Source of the DNA: Thermocoleostomius sinensis A174
GTDB lineage: Bacteria; Cyanobacteriota; Cyanobacteriia; Elainellales; Elainellaceae
Reading direction: 5' to 3'
Assembly: GCF_026802175.1 (NCBI RefSeq)
Contig: NZ_CP113797.1
Coordinates: 4,069,026 to 4,133,025, forward strand
DNA length: 64,000 nt
Below, piece after piece: positions 36,454 through 46,206 of the stretch. Each line of letters begins with the position of its first letter. Within the stretch, counting starts at the first letter, position 1. The notes below the pieces were generated by a model, which was not told where the DNA came from, made no database searches, and saw only the letters and a program-made list of their open reading frames with translations. Both the position numbers and the translations under genes were made by a program.

Positions 36454-37254
36454 TCCATCTCCAGCGTTGGCGGTGGCTGGGTCAATTAACGCATTTAACC
36501 GCTCGATGCGGGTGCTGGTGGCGGGATGCGTACTTAAAAACGTCGGTACAGACCGCTGATTTAGCAACTTCTCCATGAAAGCTGGCATGGCCCCGGCGGC
36601 ATATCCCGCTCTAGTTAAATTAGCTAATCCCAGTTCATCCGCTTCTAGCTCGTCTTGACGACTGTTGGGACGACGAATCGCCAAATCAACACCGATCGCC
36701 ACCGCATCATTACGATTGAGTCCAGCGGCTGTCAATGCCCCAGCAGCAATGGCCTGTTCTCGCATTTGTTGTACTGCATGGCGTCCGACAATATGTCCAA
36801 TCTCATGACTGATGACGCTGGCCAATTGTGCTTCGTTGTCGGCAGTCCGTATCAGTCCAGTGGTGACATAGACATAGCCGCCCATCGTGGCAAATGCATT
36901 AACGCTTTGATCATCAACCACTTGAAATACATAGGGAAGATTAGGGCGATCGCTATGGGGGACTAATCGTTGACCAATATCATCAACATAGTTAGCAATA
37001 TCGGCATTGCGATAGAGCCTGATTTCTCGGCGAACCAATTGATCATTGATTTGACGTCCTAAAGCGACTTCATTGGACGTTGACAAGGTAGAGAGTTGAA
37101 TAACTTGAATACCCCGAAATAGTAGCTCCAGTAGAGAAGAAGCGTGAGATGGAGTAGGAGTACTAACAATTAACCCTAGGGCGACGATGAGGGAAATTAA
37201 TCCATACATCCATCGGCGACGCAATTGACGAAAACGATGAAAAAAAAGGTTCAT
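36409..37254 (-). CDS. M48 family metallopeptidase, membrane/periplasmic
   Basis: 281 aa from the ATG at 37254 (another at 37257). A basic N-terminus and one hydrophobic segment (about 15-35, with PSHAS) suggest an export signal. The zinc protease motif VISHEIGHIVGRH and the downstream ELEADELGLANLTRAGY glutamate are intact. The family includes BepA/LoiP-type quality-control proteases of the cell envelope. The C-terminus HPATSTRIERLNALI is typical. Its 3' end overlaps the PIN gene by 45 bp. Confidence 0.88.
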   Translation of the reverse strand: MNLFFHRFRQLRRRWMYGLISLIVALGLIVSTPTPSHASSLLELLFRGIQVIQLSTLSTSNEVALGRQINDQLVRREIRLYRNADIANYVDDIGQRLVPHSDRPNLPYVFQVVDDQSVNAFATMGGYVYVTTGLIRTADNEAQLASVISHEIGHIVGRHAVQQMREQAIAAGALTAAGLNRNDAVAIGVDLAIRRPNSRQDELEADELGLANLTRAGYAAGAMPAFMEKLLNQRSVPTFLSTHPATSTRIERLNALIDPATANAGDGLDNAAYRSRIRDLL

Positions 37255-37559
37255 CATGATTTGGAACTTAGCAAAAGCTACGACAGTGTAAGAGGGCTGT
37301 ATCAGTATGGACATGAATCAGCCTTGACCCATGGAGACGTTACCCCGCTTTTTTTCAAGACGATCGCCTCAATCGCTTGTTCCGACCGAGCGCAATCTTG
37401 GGCAAGTCGTCTTGTACCCATGCTTTTAGTTTAAATGGTTGACTCGATCGGGTTTTTCTGGCGATTTTTTCTGGCAAAAAGACATTAAAAATGCACCCGT
37501 TTTCAAGGTGCTTTAGGTACGATTTGCAAAAAATTGCTGGTAGAGCTTAACCAGCTTAT
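37255..37559. other. Intergenic region between DUF4330 and M48 genes
   Basis: No gene seen in about 300 bp. It holds the terminator of the DUF4330 gene at the right end. Further left are a weak GCACC/GGTGC hairpin near 37492-37512 and AT-rich sequence that probably contains the M48 promoter. Confidence 0.5.
37526..37555 (-). terminator. Rho-independent terminator of the DUF4330 gene
   Basis: On the minus strand, a GCTGGT/ACCAGC stem with an 8-base loop is followed by AATTTTTTG. It begins 5 bases after the DUF4330 stop codon. Confidence 0.75.
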
Positions 37560-38093
37560 TTACTTATCCAAAATTCTAACTCCAACAACGGGCGCATTAA
37601 AGCGATAGGTTAGTCCTTCTAATTCCATGGGTGTTCCCACTTTAATGTTTGTATTCCCTAACACAGCCCCATTATTAACAATTTGAGCATCGCCACCCAG
37701 GGTAATCAACATATCGATCGTGTAGTTTAACTCTGGGCGGGGGTCAGGCAACGATTTTACCGTACCGTCGGGCTGAGGAACTGCCACACTGCGCGGCAAG
37801 GATTGGACTGCCAAAACATCAACTTCGCCATAGGGCTGGTTGCGAATGATGATTTTGGTTTTCTTCTCGTCTTCAAAGGCTTTTAGCAATGCTTGAGGAT
37901 CGCGCACAGTTAAGCCCCGCACCATTACATCAACTTCAACCGGGCGGGTGGTTGTTCCCACCTGTGCCACGGAACCAGATCCACCAGGAAACAGAAATAT
38001 CCCGGCTAACACTAGTAAGATCATCAACGCTGCGCCGAGATCTAGAATGCTGACTTTGCCGAACAAACGACCTTTAGAATCTAAAATAGCCAT
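37560..38093 (-). CDS. DUF4330 domain protein
   Basis: 177 aa from the ATG at 38093. One N-terminal membrane helix (SILDLGAALMILLVLAGIFLF, about 15-35) is followed by an extracytoplasmic domain with repeated beta-type segments (VDVMVRGLTVRDPQALL; NYTIDMLITLGGDAQIVNNGAVLGNTNIKVGTPMELEG). This is the DUF4330 family common in cyanobacteria, function unknown; some are near exopolysaccharide or secretion genes. Here the neighbours give no hint. Confidence 0.85.
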   Translation of the reverse strand: MAILDSKGRLFGKVSILDLGAALMILLVLAGIFLFPGGSGSVAQVGTTTRPVEVDVMVRGLTVRDPQALLKAFEDEKKTKIIIRNQPYGEVDVLAVQSLPRSVAVPQPDGTVKSLPDPRPELNYTIDMLITLGGDAQIVNNGAVLGNTNIKVGTPMELEGLTYRFNAPVVGVRILDK

Positions 38094-38232
38094 GTGAAAG
38101 GCTCCCAACCGGAGAGTGGATTCATATCAGATAGCACTGTAGCAGCAAATTCATCGGAAAGATCCACAAAACTACAAAAATCGATCGAGCAATGAATACT
38201 GGGAGAATGAACCGTCAGCAACCGTTCAGCCC

Positions 38233-39147
38233 TTAATTCTCATCCCCATCCCAACTAGGAGATTGACCAAACCGCTCTTTTAAGAAACTGGTGAATAGCT
38301 GAATTTTGGTAGACAAATGCCGATTTGCCGGATAGATAACACAGACATAAATATCCGGTGGCGCATAGTCTGGCAGCACTCGTTGCAGCGTTCCTTGATG
38401 TAGACACCGGCTAACAATAAAAGTGGGCAACAGAGTGATACCTAATCCTTTCAGGGCAGCCGCTTGTAACACTTCGCCGTTATTAGAGCACAGCACAGCC
38501 GGGGTTGAAATTAGGTGTTCTCCATCAGGGCCCCTCAGCTTCCATTGATTATCAAAGGTGGAGTGGCCATAGTGTAGACAAGCGTGTTGCCGTAGTTGAG
38601 AAGGATGGGTGGGATTGCCATGTCGGCTTAAATACTGAGGAGAGGCACACAAGATGCGCTCTGCAAGAACAAGAGGATGCACAATCAAAGCCGTGGAGTT
38701 GGGTGGGTCGGCAATGCGCACAATCAGATCAAATCCTTCGCTGATGGGATCGATGAAGCGATCCTCTAGGGTTAATTGCACCTGCAAGTCTGGATATTTG
38801 ACCATAAAGTCAGCGGTGGCGGCGGCTAGATGTAGTGTTCCAAATGACATCGGCGCATTCACCCGTAACGTCCCTTTCGGCTCTTCGTGCAGTTGCGACA
38901 CAGCCAGTTCTGCCTCTTGCAGATCTGCCAAGATGGAAACGCAGCGATCGTAAAATGCCAGTCCAGTCTCCGTTGGAATCACTCGGCGTGTACTGCGATG
39001 CAGCAGTTGCACTCCTAAATCATTCTCTAGATTAATTACCAGTTTATTGACTGCCGAGCGCGACAGTCCCAGTTCGCGAGCCGCTGCTGCGAACCCACCT
39101 GATGCCACCACTTGGGTAAATGCTTTCATTGACTCAAATTTGTCCAT
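38233..39147 (-). CDS. LysR-family transcriptional regulator
   Basis: 304 aa from the ATG at 39147. N-terminal helix-turn-helix ([48 protein letters not shown]) followed by an effector-binding domain (about 90-290). It is divergent from a pirin and an FMN-reductase gene, the usual layout for LysR proteins that control quinone or electrophile detoxification genes. A dyad (39188-39200) lies in the shared promoter. Confidence 0.9.
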   Translation of the reverse strand: MDKFESMKAFTQVVASGGFAAAARELGLSRSAVNKLVINLENDLGVQLLHRSTRRVIPTETGLAFYDRCVSILADLQEAELAVSQLHEEPKGTLRVNAPMSFGTLHLAAATADFMVKYPDLQVQLTLEDRFIDPISEGFDLIVRIADPPNSTALIVHPLVLAERILCASPQYLSRHGNPTHPSQLRQHACLHYGHSTFDNQWKLRGPDGEHLISTPAVLCSNNGEVLQAAALKGLGITLLPTFIVSRCLHQGTLQRVLPDYAPPDIYVCVIYPANRHLSTKIQLFTSFLKERFGQSPSWDGDEN

Positions 39148-39187
39148 TTCTGCCTGCCATCCGCACACGTTATTGTAGAAAAATTAG

Positions 39188-39200
39188 ATACAAAATGTAT
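39188..39200. promoter_or_regulatory. Dyad in the LysR/pirin divergent promoter
   Basis: ATACA-AAA-TGTAT, 41 bp upstream of the LysR start and about 100 bp upstream of pirin, in AT-rich DNA. It suits LysR autoregulation and activation of the divergent genes. No experimental basis. Confidence 0.5.
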
Positions 39201-39301
39201 ATAAAATTGGTTATTGTCTTTTAATTTAATTCAATTCATAATAGAACTATACGAAGACGGCAGTTCAAACCGTTCGCTCCTTCCATCAGGAGGTACACCT
39301 T

Positions 39302-40006
39302 ATGATTACTATTCGGCCTTCTAGCGATCGAGGGGTAGCAAATTTTGGGTGGCTTAACAGTCGGCACACCTTTTCTTTTGGTAATTACTATGACCCCAAC
39401 CATATGGGCTTTGCCAGTCTACGGGTGATCAATGAAGACAAGGTTGATCCCAGCCAAGGCTTTGCCACGCATGGACACCGAGATATGGAAATCATTTCCT
39501 ATGTTTTAGAGGGCGCGTTAGAGCACAACGATAGCATTGGCAATGGTTCTGTAATTCGTCCAGGCGATGTGCAGCGGATGTCAGCCGGAACGGGAATTCT
39601 GCACAGCGAGTTTAACGCTTCAGATACCGATCCCGTTCACTTTTTGCAAATTTGGATCTTGCCAGAGCAACGCAACCTAGAGCCAGGCTATGAGCAGAAG
39701 CATTTCTCTGATACGGACAAGCGTGGACAGTTGCGGTTGGTGGGGTCGCAGGATGGACGGGAGGGGTCTGTCACCATTCACCAAGATGTTAACCTCTACG
39801 CGGGCTTGTTCAATGCAGGCGAAACCGCTGCATATCCGATTCAAACGGGACGCTCGATTTGGGTACAAGTGGCCCGAGGCACGCTGCAACTCAATGACCA
39901 CAACCTAACGGCGGGCGATGGTGCAGCCATTGATGCAATCGACTCTCTTACCTTGACAGCGACCGCTGACGACACAGAAGTGTTGCTGTTTGATATGGCG
40001 GCTTAA
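39302..40006 (+). CDS. Pirin family protein (YhhW-like)
   Basis: 234 aa bicupin. The N-terminal cupin has the metal ligands in [19 protein letters not shown] (His, His) and [12 protein letters not shown] (His, Glu). The second cupin (about 150-230) is shorter. Bacterial pirins of the YhhW/YhaK type include quercetin 2,3-dioxygenases and redox sensors. A perfect AGGAGG lies 8 bases before the ATG. Next to a LysR regulator and an FMN-reductase it probably belongs to a stress-responsive unit. Confidence 0.9.
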   Translation: MITIRPSSDRGVANFGWLNSRHTFSFGNYYDPNHMGFASLRVINEDKVDPSQGFATHGHRDMEIISYVLEGALEHNDSIGNGSVIRPGDVQRMSAGTGILHSEFNASDTDPVHFLQIWILPEQRNLEPGYEQKHFSDTDKRGQLRLVGSQDGREGSVTIHQDVNLYAGLFNAGETAAYPIQTGRSIWVQVARGTLQLNDHNLTAGDGAAIDAIDSLTLTATADDTEVLLFDMAA

Positions 40007-40129
40007 CCCCAGCGGTACACAACGCTTGAGGGGACGATCGTCTAAAGTATAGCCAGTTTGCGTTATGTAGGGTGGGCCAAGCCCACCTTACTCCAACCTG
40101 TACATGTCAACTATTCATAGGAGGTTCTA

Positions 40130-40717
40130 GTGACAAACTCAGCAAAAATCTTGGCCTTTGCAGGCAGTGCGCGAGAAGGGTCGTTCAATAAGATGTTGGT
40201 GAAAATTGCAGCGGAAGGCGCTAAAACCGCTGGAGCCGACGTGACGTATGTAGATTTACGCGATCTGCCGATGCCGTTGTATGACCAAGATTTAGAGGCG
40301 AAAGAAGGATTGCCAGAGAACGTGCTTAAGCTCAAAGGACTGATGAAGTCCCATCAAGGATTTTTGATTGCCTGCCCAGAATACAATAGTTCCATTACTC
40401 CATTGTTGAAAAATACGATCGACTGGGCTTCTCGATCGGAACCGGGCGAACCACCGCTGGCCTTAACCTGCTTTCAGGGCAAAGTCGCGGGAATTATGGC
40501 AGCATCTCCAGGTGGATTGGGGGGGCTGCGGGGGTTAGCTCACGTGCGCTCCATTTTAGAAAGCATTGGTGTGATTGTCATTCCCAATCAAACAGCGGTC
40601 CCCAGCGCCTACAGTGCCTTTGATGAAGCGGGAAATTTGAAAGACGAAAATCAGCGATCGTCCGTTCAAGCGATCGGTGCAAAATTGGCGGATGTAGTGG
40701 CGAAATTGAATGCTTAA
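40130..40717 (+). CDS. NAD(P)H-dependent FMN/quinone reductase
   Basis: 195 aa flavodoxin-like fold with a GTG start supported by AGGAGG 8 bases upstream. FMN-binding segments FAGSAREGSFNKMLV and CPEYNSSITPLLKNTIDWASR are present, as in ArsH/ChrR/NQO-like reductases. It likely reduces quinones or azo/metal compounds by two electrons. It lies 123 bp after the pirin gene and on the same strand; the shared LysR control is inferred. Confidence 0.9.
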   Translation: MTNSAKILAFAGSAREGSFNKMLVKIAAEGAKTAGADVTYVDLRDLPMPLYDQDLEAKEGLPENVLKLKGLMKSHQGFLIACPEYNSSITPLLKNTIDWASRSEPGEPPLALTCFQGKVAGIMAASPGGLGGLRGLAHVRSILESIGVIVIPNQTAVPSAYSAFDEAGNLKDENQRSSVQAIGAKLADVVAKLNA

Positions 40718-40788
40718 ACTGCATGGCAGCAGCCTCAGAATCAGCCGTTTGATGACCTATACCAATTCTCTATAGGGTTGCACCGGAT

Positions 40789-40853
40789 GCTGACCCCTCC
40801 CAACCTCCCCTCGCCAAGGGGAGGAGCCGCAGGCGGTGGGGTGAATGTGATGC
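40789..40853. repeat. Dispersed element with strong hairpin, between convergent genes
   Basis: CCTCCCC (40804-40810) pairs with GGGGAGG (40818-40824) around TCGCCAA, flanked by ACCCCTCCCAA on the left and GCGGTGGGGTGA on the right. It probably terminates both the FMN-reductase and the glycosyltransferase transcripts. The same style of C-rich/G-rich element recurs at three other sites in the window. Confidence 0.5.
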
Positions 40854-40874
40854 CGCATGAATAAGGCATGGGTA

Positions 40875-41993
40875 TTACAAACATGCTGCTACGATGTGAT
40901 TCAATTCAACCATAAACCGCTGAGTAGAGAACAGGTTTCTCTGCTCATTTAATGCTAGTCGCAGATTTTTTTGCTGTTCAGAGTGGCGCAAAACCGTAAC
41001 AATTTTATCAACAGCTTCCTGCTCATTGCGAAACATTAAAGCATGGTTCTGTTTACCCACAATTTCAATTTGTCCTCCTTGATCGCGCACAAAGGGAATG
41101 GCTCCTGCTTTTACCATTTCTGCGATCGAAATGCCAAAAGGTTCCTGCTTGAAATGAATGCCAAAACGGCACTTGGCTAATATCTGGGCATAGGCTTGAT
41201 AGGATAAGTTTTCATAGAGCGTTATCCAGTCAGCATTTTCTTTTACTAGCTTTTTGACAAAATTCTGATATTTCCAAGCATAGGCTCCGCCACCGCCACC
41301 AGTTAGATAGAGCTTTACATCAAAGCCCTGCTGGCGCACTCGTTTAAGAATGGCAATCACTTTGTGGGGTTGTTTGGCTTCTGTAATGCGACCGCTACAA
41401 ATGAAAGCATTTTCTTTTTGCTCCCACGAAAGATTGGGTGTATCTAACACAACTGGCGGATAAAGAACGTTAGCAGTGCAGCCATATTCCTGTTGAATAT
41501 ACTCAGCAACGGTATAGGAGTTAGTGATCGAATGATTCTGCTTCATGCGCTCGATTGAAAAATTAGAAATTTGATTGTAGAATGCATTCGTTTCTAATAC
41601 TTTGATCCAGTGGATATATTGCAAACCTGGTTTGCCAAAATCAACCGCATTATAGGCAGAAATCAATAAATCATAGCGATCGCGATGGACTTTTAGAGAT
41701 CGAAGCAGCCAGTGAAACAGCAGCAGCCGAATATGTTGATTGTTGGCAATTAAACTGTTCACCATCGGACGTAGCCAACCAGCAAAAAACGACTGCACTG
41801 TAACAGACTGGAGCGAGAGGCTGGTGCCATAGAGAGCATTGAGGCGATCGAAGTCTACCGCAGCCAGCGTAAACAGCGTTAGGTCATAGTTTTGCTGAAG
41901 TGCCTCCAGCATCCAAAGTCCAACGGTTTCAGCGCCTCCACCTAGAAAGGCTGGGTAGTAAACTGCGATTTTGGGGTTGCCTAACATCTGCAT
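40875..41993 (-). CDS. Glycosyltransferase family 4 protein
   Basis: 372 aa from an ATG at 41993 (41987 equally possible). The N-terminal acceptor domain begins KIAVYYPAFLGGGAETVGLWML. The C-terminal GT-B donor domain has ENAFICSGRITEAKQPHKVI, WITLYENLSYQAYAQILAKCRFGIHFKQEPFGISIAEMVKAGAIPFV with the E-x7-E motif. Retaining GT-B enzyme, probably for exopolysaccharide or glycolipid synthesis. It stands alone here; its sequence is more AT-rich than its neighbours, which hints at transfer. Confidence 0.85.
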   Translation of the reverse strand: MQMLGNPKIAVYYPAFLGGGAETVGLWMLEALQQNYDLTLFTLAAVDFDRLNALYGTSLSLQSVTVQSFFAGWLRPMVNSLIANNQHIRLLLFHWLLRSLKVHRDRYDLLISAYNAVDFGKPGLQYIHWIKVLETNAFYNQISNFSIERMKQNHSITNSYTVAEYIQQEYGCTANVLYPPVVLDTPNLSWEQKENAFICSGRITEAKQPHKVIAILKRVRQQGFDVKLYLTGGGGGAYAWKYQNFVKKLVKENADWITLYENLSYQAYAQILAKCRFGIHFKQEPFGISIAEMVKAGAIPFVRDQGGQIEIVGKQNHALMFRNEQEAVDKIVTVLRHSEQQKNLRLALNEQRNLFSTQRFMVELNHIVAACL

Positions 41994-42163
41994 AAGGGCA
42001 TGGTAAAAAAAGGCTCTTGTCGTAGCGTTCCCTTCAAACAGTATCAGGCAATCAACCTGCCTCATTTCCCCAATCGGTACGCAGTAAGTTATCCTATTTA
42101 TTTAATCGGCCGTATACAACATTACGTCCCCGACGGAACTTTTAAAATTTGGATTGAGAAAAG

Positions 42164-43441
42164 TTGGTTGTACTTCTCAGAACCGAATCGCCCGTTCACA
42201 CGTTTTTAGCCCATCATTGTCAGTTAGAGAATGGACTGACCCTGATTCATCAGCAAATTCCTGCTGCCCCTGTTGTCACTGTAGATGTTTGGGTTCGGGC
42301 TGGGGCCGCCACTGAACCCGAGCCGTGGGCAGGCATGGCACATTTTTTGGAGCACATGATCTTTAAAGGGACCGATCGATTGGCTCCTGGCATGTTTGAC
42401 CAAATCATTGAAAGTCGGGGCGGAGTGACCAATGCCGCCACCAGCCATGATTACGCTCACTTTTACATCAACACCGCCGCTGCCGATTTACCCGAAACCT
42501 TGCCCTGCTTGGCAGATTTGTTGTTGAATGCTGCCATCCCCGATCAAGAGTTTGACCTAGAGCGGGATGTGGTGCTGGAGGAAATCCGACAGTCTTTGGA
42601 TGATCCGGACGCTCTGGGATTTCAAGCGCTATTGGAGACCACATTTCAACGCCATCCCTATGGCCGATCGATTCTAGGCGATGCCGCTGGATTGTTGGAG
42701 CGATCGCCAGACGAAATGCGCTGCTTTCACCACACGCATTATCAACCCGAAAATATGACAGTGGTCATAGTAGGCGATATTGCGTGGGATGTAACCGTTG
42801 AACTGGTGCAGCGTCACTTCAGTCGATTTGCCCCTCGTGCTATTTGCCCTGTGCCAGAGTTGGTGGTTGAGCCACCCCTGACCGAGATTCGTCGCCAAGA
42901 GTTGGGCTTGCCGCACATTGGTTCTGCCCGGTTGATGATGGCCTGGGTTGGACCTGGAGCCGAGCAGTTACACCGTGCCTATGGGCTAGATCTTTTGTCG
43001 GTGCTGCTATCGGGGGGACGGACTTCGCGATTGGTGCGGGAGTTGCGCGAAGAACGGCAGTTGGTACAAGATATCAGCAGCGGCTTTTCACTCCAGCGAG
43101 ATTCGAGCTTGTTTACGGTGACGGCGTGGCTTGATCCAGCCCATCTTGATCAAGTGGAGGCGATCGTAGGCGATCGGTTGGCAGAACTGTCAGCGGTTCC
43201 GGTTAGTGAACTAGAACTGCGACGCTATCAGCGGCTTCTGTGCAATGACTATGCGTTTTCCACCGAAACCACAAACCAACTTGCCGGACTGTACGGCTAT
43301 TACAGCACCATTGCCCAACCAGAACTATCGGCTGTTTATCCGCATGTGATTCAGGCGATCGAACCAGACGAATTGAGCCAGTTGGCAGCACAATATCTAT
43401 CTCCGTATCGCTATGCAGCAACTGTGGTGAGACCATGCTAA
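42164..43441 (+). CDS. M16 family zinc peptidase, catalytic subunit
   Basis: 425 aa. Inverzincin motif HFLEH (H60, E63, H64) and the distal E140, exactly 76 residues after H64, give a complete active site. Only a TTG at 42164 can start the frame, since an in-frame TGA lies 9 bases upstream. The C-terminal half is the second M16 domain. Resembles mitochondrial-processing-peptidase-like M16B enzymes. It lies just before a second M16 gene that lacks the motif, so they likely form a heterodimer that degrades or processes peptides. Confidence 0.88.
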   Translation: MVVLLRTESPVHTFLAHHCQLENGLTLIHQQIPAAPVVTVDVWVRAGAATEPEPWAGMAHFLEHMIFKGTDRLAPGMFDQIIESRGGVTNAATSHDYAHFYINTAAADLPETLPCLADLLLNAAIPDQEFDLERDVVLEEIRQSLDDPDALGFQALLETTFQRHPYGRSILGDAAGLLERSPDEMRCFHHTHYQPENMTVVIVGDIAWDVTVELVQRHFSRFAPRAICPVPELVVEPPLTEIRRQELGLPHIGSARLMMAWVGPGAEQLHRAYGLDLLSVLLSGGRTSRLVRELREERQLVQDISSGFSLQRDSSLFTVTAWLDPAHLDQVEAIVGDRLAELSAVPVSELELRRYQRLLCNDYAFSTETTNQLAGLYGYYSTIAQPELSAVYPHVIQAIEPDELSQLAAQYLSPYRYAATVVRPC

Positions 43442-43536
43442 CCCACTTACTCTCTGGACATTTGAGGGTGACGCTACAGTAGGAAAGGAAATTCTGTGGT
43501 GTTGGTGGTCATAGCTTTTATTTTTTGTATCTAACC

Positions 43537-44850
43537 ATGCCTAGTTATCAAACCGTTACTCATTCGTTCCAAAATCGCACCGTTCATCGAACCGAACTGC
43601 ACAACGGCATGGTGGTTTTGGTAGTGGAAAACCCCGCCGCCGATATTGTGGCGACACGCATGTTCATTCGAGCGGGCAGTCGCTATGAGCCGCTGCATCA
43701 AGCAGGACTCTCGCATCTGTGGGCCGCCGTCCTCACCAAGGGAACCGATCGCCTGTCGTCTCAAGATATTGCTGAACGAATTGAGTCGGTTGGGGCTGGG
43801 CTGGGCACAGACTCGGCAACCGATTATTGCCTCCTGAGTTTGAAAACGGTCTCGTCTGACTTTCCCGAAATTCTGCAACTGGCGGCAGAGTTGTTGCAAT
43901 CACCCTCGTTTCCTGATGCAGAGGTGGAATTAGAGCGGCGGTTAACCCTACAAGGCATTCGCTCGATGCAGGAACAGCCGTTTTCTGTCGCCAACAATCA
44001 ATTGCGCTACGCCATCTATCAACACCACCCCTACGCCCTACCAGGATTGGGCACCGAAGCAACGGTGGCTCAACTCGATCGCTCGGCATTGCAGCAGTAC
44101 CATCAAACCTATGTTCGTCCCGATAATCTGGTGGTCAGCATTGCCGGACGCATTACGTCTCAGCAGGCGATCGATCTGGTGGATCAGTATTTTGGCAATT
44201 GGCAACCACCACAGCAGAACGGACAGCTTGTGCCGTTGCCCAGCCTGACTCTCCCTAAAGTCACGGCAAACCCGACTCAGGTCATCACCCTACGCGATAC
44301 GCAACAGGCGATCGTGATGTTGGGATATCTCACTAATTCGGTTCACAGTGCCGATCACTTGGCTCTAAAACTGCTGAATACCTATTTGGGGAGTGGTTTA
44401 TCAAGTCGGCTGTTTGTGGAACTGCGAGAAAAGCGAGGGCTGGCTTACGAAGTGTCGGCTTTTTATCCCACTCGCATCGACACGTCGCATTTTGTCACGT
44501 ATATGGGCACGGCTCCCGAAAACGCGGGCATCGCTCAGGAAGGATTACGATACGAAGTCGATCGCCTGTGCACGACGTTGCTGACGCCTGAAGAACTGCA
44601 AACGGCTAAGAATAAGCTGCTGGGTCAATACGCCTTGGGCAAGCAAACGAATGGGCAAATTGCGCAAGTTCTCGGCTGGTATGAGATTCTAGGACTAGGC
44701 GTTGGTTATGATGAAACGTTTCAACAGAATGTGGCTGCTCTCACGGCCGAGCAAATTCAGCAAGTAGCGCGGCGCTATTTCACCGAACCTTACTTATCAA
44801 TTGTGGGCCCCGAAACCGCTATTGCGCTGCTGAACACTGTTCCAGTTTAA
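43537..44850 (+). CDS. M16 family peptidase-like protein, non-catalytic subunit
   Basis: 437 aa from the ATG at 43537. The fold is M16 (ENGMVVLVV-like start LHNGMVVLVVENPAAD, ERRLTLQGIRSMQEQPF, GSGLSSRLFVELREKRGLAYEVSAFYPTR). Where the partner has HFLEH this protein has HLWAA (residues 60-64), so the zinc site is lost. It keeps the C-terminal R/Y pair segment that inactive partners contribute to substrate binding. It follows the active subunit by 95 bp. Confidence 0.88.
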   Translation: MPSYQTVTHSFQNRTVHRTELHNGMVVLVVENPAADIVATRMFIRAGSRYEPLHQAGLSHLWAAVLTKGTDRLSSQDIAERIESVGAGLGTDSATDYCLLSLKTVSSDFPEILQLAAELLQSPSFPDAEVELERRLTLQGIRSMQEQPFSVANNQLRYAIYQHHPYALPGLGTEATVAQLDRSALQQYHQTYVRPDNLVVSIAGRITSQQAIDLVDQYFGNWQPPQQNGQLVPLPSLTLPKVTANPTQVITLRDTQQAIVMLGYLTNSVHSADHLALKLLNTYLGSGLSSRLFVELREKRGLAYEVSAFYPTRIDTSHFVTYMGTAPENAGIAQEGLRYEVDRLCTTLLTPEELQTAKNKLLGQYALGKQTNGQIAQVLGWYEILGLGVGYDETFQQNVAALTAEQIQQVARRYFTEPYLSIVGPETAIALLNTVPV

Positions 44851-44868
44851 CCCACCTCCCCTAGACCC

Positions 44869-46080
44869 ATGACTCAAGTTGTCGTTGTTGGAGCCGGGCC
44901 AGCCGGGGCTACCCTATCGCGGTTGCTGCTGCAACGGGGCATCTCGGTGCAACTTGTGGAAGCGTCTCGCACATTTCGACGATCGTTTCGAGGCGAAGGG
45001 CTGATGCCCAGCGGCTTAGAGTCCCTGCAACAGATGGGTCTCTCCTCCGTGCTCGATCGAGTACCTCATCAAGCGTTACATGCCTGGGAATTTATCATCA
45101 ATCAGCGACGGTTATTCCGGGTCGAAGAACCGATCGAACCCGGCAGCCCACCCTGCACTTTGGTGTCGCAGCCCGCTTTACTAGAAGCTCTAATTCAGGA
45201 AGCCAGCACCTTTCCCCAGTTTGCATGGATGCCAGGAACACGAGTACAGGATTTGGTCTGGCATGGCTCGCGAGTTGTTGGCGTCAAGCTGACAGACGGA
45301 CGCAAGTTGCTCGCTGACCTAGTGATCGGTACCGATGGGCGCAACTCGATCGTGCGGCAACGGGCCAATTTAGCACTGCAATCTTCACCAGGAGCCACTC
45401 ATTCGTTTAATATCCTCTGGTTCAAGCTGGCAGACAGTCCTGACTTTGGAACTGAGAATAATTTCTACTCGATTGTGCAGGGTTGCCATGCCTTTGGACT
45501 ATTTCGCAGTTCTGAAGGGAATCTGCAAATTGGTTGGGCGTTGCGTAATACTGAAGCCAACACCTGGAAGCAAACCAACTGGGTTGAGAAATTGGCGGCT
45601 GCCTCACCTAATTGGCTATCCGAGCACCTTCGGTTGCACTCCGATACCCTGGAAGGGCCAGTATTGCTAACGGTTGTAGTAGGGCACTGTCCGCAGTGGT
45701 CGGTTCCAGGAGTGTTGCTGCTGGGAGATGCGGCTCATCCCATGTCACCGATTCGCGCCCAAGGCATCAACATGGCGTTGCGAGATGTGATTGTAGCGGT
45801 TAATTATCTAGTCAAACCTTTGCAGCAGAGAAATTGGGAGGCGATCGATGCAGCCTTGCCTCAGATTCAAGCAGAGCGAGAACCAGAAATCATTCGAGTG
45901 CAACAGCTTCAAGCTCAGGAAGCGGCTCAGGCAGATTTATTAGAAAAAACCGAACTGTTCCCATGGATTGTTAGCCAGCTTGCGCCCCTATTGCGGCCTC
46001 CGATTCGATTCGCGTGGCTGCGACGGCAGCGGCAGTTACGTCAAGGGGTCACTCAGGTGAGGCTGAGGACTGAGGGCTGA
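44869..46080 (+). CDS. FAD-dependent monooxygenase-like protein
   Basis: 403 aa, aromatic-hydroxylase/geranylgeranyl-reductase superfamily. The FAD-binding GxGxxG is VVVVGAGPAGATLSRLL (4-20). RRSFRGEGLMPSGLESL and the GD motif LLGDAAHPMSPIRAQGINMALRD (about 285-307) fit p-hydroxybenzoate hydroxylase-type enzymes. DG motif VIGTDGRNSIVR is present. Substrate unknown. It begins 18 bp after the M16 pair, so it may be in their operon, and it ends convergent to ftsH. Confidence 0.85.
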   Translation: MTQVVVVGAGPAGATLSRLLLQRGISVQLVEASRTFRRSFRGEGLMPSGLESLQQMGLSSVLDRVPHQALHAWEFIINQRRLFRVEEPIEPGSPPCTLVSQPALLEALIQEASTFPQFAWMPGTRVQDLVWHGSRVVGVKLTDGRKLLADLVIGTDGRNSIVRQRANLALQSSPGATHSFNILWFKLADSPDFGTENNFYSIVQGCHAFGLFRSSEGNLQIGWALRNTEANTWKQTNWVEKLAAASPNWLSEHLRLHSDTLEGPVLLTVVVGHCPQWSVPGVLLLGDAAHPMSPIRAQGINMALRDVIVAVNYLVKPLQQRNWEAIDAALPQIQAEREPEIIRVQQLQAQEAAQADLLEKTELFPWIVSQLAPLLRPPIRFAWLRRQRQLRQGVTQVRLRTEG

Positions 46081-46139
46081 AGGAGAGCGTAAGAGGCAGC
46101 CCCCTGTATCGACCCTCATCACAGACAAATCATGTCAGC

Positions 46140-46193
46140 AAAAAGGGTGAGCAAGGCCCACCCCTGAGAAATGAGGCACGCTTGAAACGCCTC
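46140..46193 (-). terminator. ftsH terminator and adjacent hairpin
   Basis: On the minus strand a GGGTG/CACCC stem (46145-46149 with 46159-46163) is followed by TTTTT (46140-46144), 44-67 bp after the ftsH stop. A second stem GAGGC/GCCTC lies at 46173-46193. It may also serve the convergent monooxygenase gene. Confidence 0.6.
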
Positions 46194-46206
46194 CCATACG
46201 GTTAAT

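Noticed and set aside
43531-44089. 118-122-aa open frames antisense to the second M16 gene
   Set aside because: Shadows of the real gene; no start signal or motif.
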